Origin: Patiria pectinifera | Lineage: Eukaryota > Echinodermata > Asteroidea > Valvatida > Asterinidae | Assembly: GCA_029964075.1 (NCBI GenBank) | Contig: CM057130.1 | Coordinates: 310,001-374,000 of the forward strand | Direction of reading: 5' to 3' | DNA: 64,000 nucleotides | In this document: in pieces, positions 63,794 through 64,000 of the stretch | Position numbering within the stretch: the first letter of the stretch is position 1 | Layout of the letters: each line of letters opens with the position of its first letter | Made by a program: the position numbers and the translations under genes | Notes under the pieces: model-generated | What the model was told of the DNA's origin: nothing | The model's database searches: none | What the model saw: only the letters and a program-made list of their open reading frames with translations

Positions 63794-64000
63794 GTCATGC
63801 AGGCCCAGGGTTGGGAAGCTGAAGAGACCCGACTGAAGCACCAGATTGAGATTCAAGACAAGCGACTGACGCTGCTGGATCAGAAGCTTGAGAAAACTGA
63901 GGCGGACTTGATCGAAGTCCGCAGACTGCTTGAAGAGAACCAGAATCAGTACTCGGTGCTGGATAAGAAGTACCACAAGGCCAAGAAACTCATCAAAGAC
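63794..64000 (+). CDS. Neurabin/spinophilin coiled-coil exon (partial, runs off window)
   Basis: The exon starts after tctctatgcag in phase 0, following the phase-0 donor at 55486, and 69 codons are open to the window edge. The protein is a heptad-rich coiled coil (RLKHQIEIQDKRLTLLDQKL) ending in YHKAKKLIKD. That ending corresponds to the well-conserved KYNKAKKLIKD segment of neurabin I and spinophilin. The stretch from the exon start to LIKD has about the length I remember for vertebrate neurabin, so the dimerisation coiled coil looks intact. Any C-terminal SAM domain (present in neurabin, absent from spinophilin) would lie beyond the window, so the two vertebrate-type paralogues cannot be told apart here. 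Confidence 0.95.

Overview
This is eukaryotic genomic DNA, most likely from a marine invertebrate deuterostome. An echinoderm is my best guess; a hemichordate or cephalochordate is possible. I infer this from short coding exons with GT/AG borders separated by introns of up to 28 kb, and from the repeats: tRNA-derived SINEs, a pearl/Helitron-like element with a 'gtgaccttgaccc' core, and many TACATGTA / TACCGGTA words. I see no bacterial operon, rRNA gene, CRISPR array or intact tRNA gene.

The one gene I recognise is a neurabin/spinophilin-type scaffold (PPP1R9 family). Five consecutive plus-strand exons run from 19867 past the right edge. They encode the PDZ domain (exons 19867-19987 and 24873-24977, completed by the start of 53454-53640), an acidic linker (55235-55486) and the first part of the coiled coil (63794-64000 and beyond). 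Splice phases agree at every junction.

A large coding exon at 8011-9868 (611 codons from the first ATG) is on the minus strand. Its composition and short motifs fit the disordered, actin-binding N-terminal half of the same protein, so it points away from the PDZ exons. Between the two parts lie a 61-bp satellite array (14447-15500) and an exactly 500-base run of N (15501-16000). The simplest reading is that the left-hand contig was placed in the wrong orientation. The exon that should carry the PP1-docking (KIxF-type) motif was not found in the window.

Layout: 1-8010 is gene-poor and dense in palindromic ATGTAC/CCGGTA words. 8011-9868 is the N-terminal exon. 9869-14446 is non-coding and holds the Helitron-like element and a hairpin element. 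14447-16000 is the satellite and gap. 16001-64000 is the neurabin 3' part with long introns. The introns contain SINE, LINE and MITE copies, minisatellites, a likely antisense exon of an unidentified nested gene (30754-31053) and a possible alternative first exon (35942-36084) whose splice phase matches the third PDZ-side exon.
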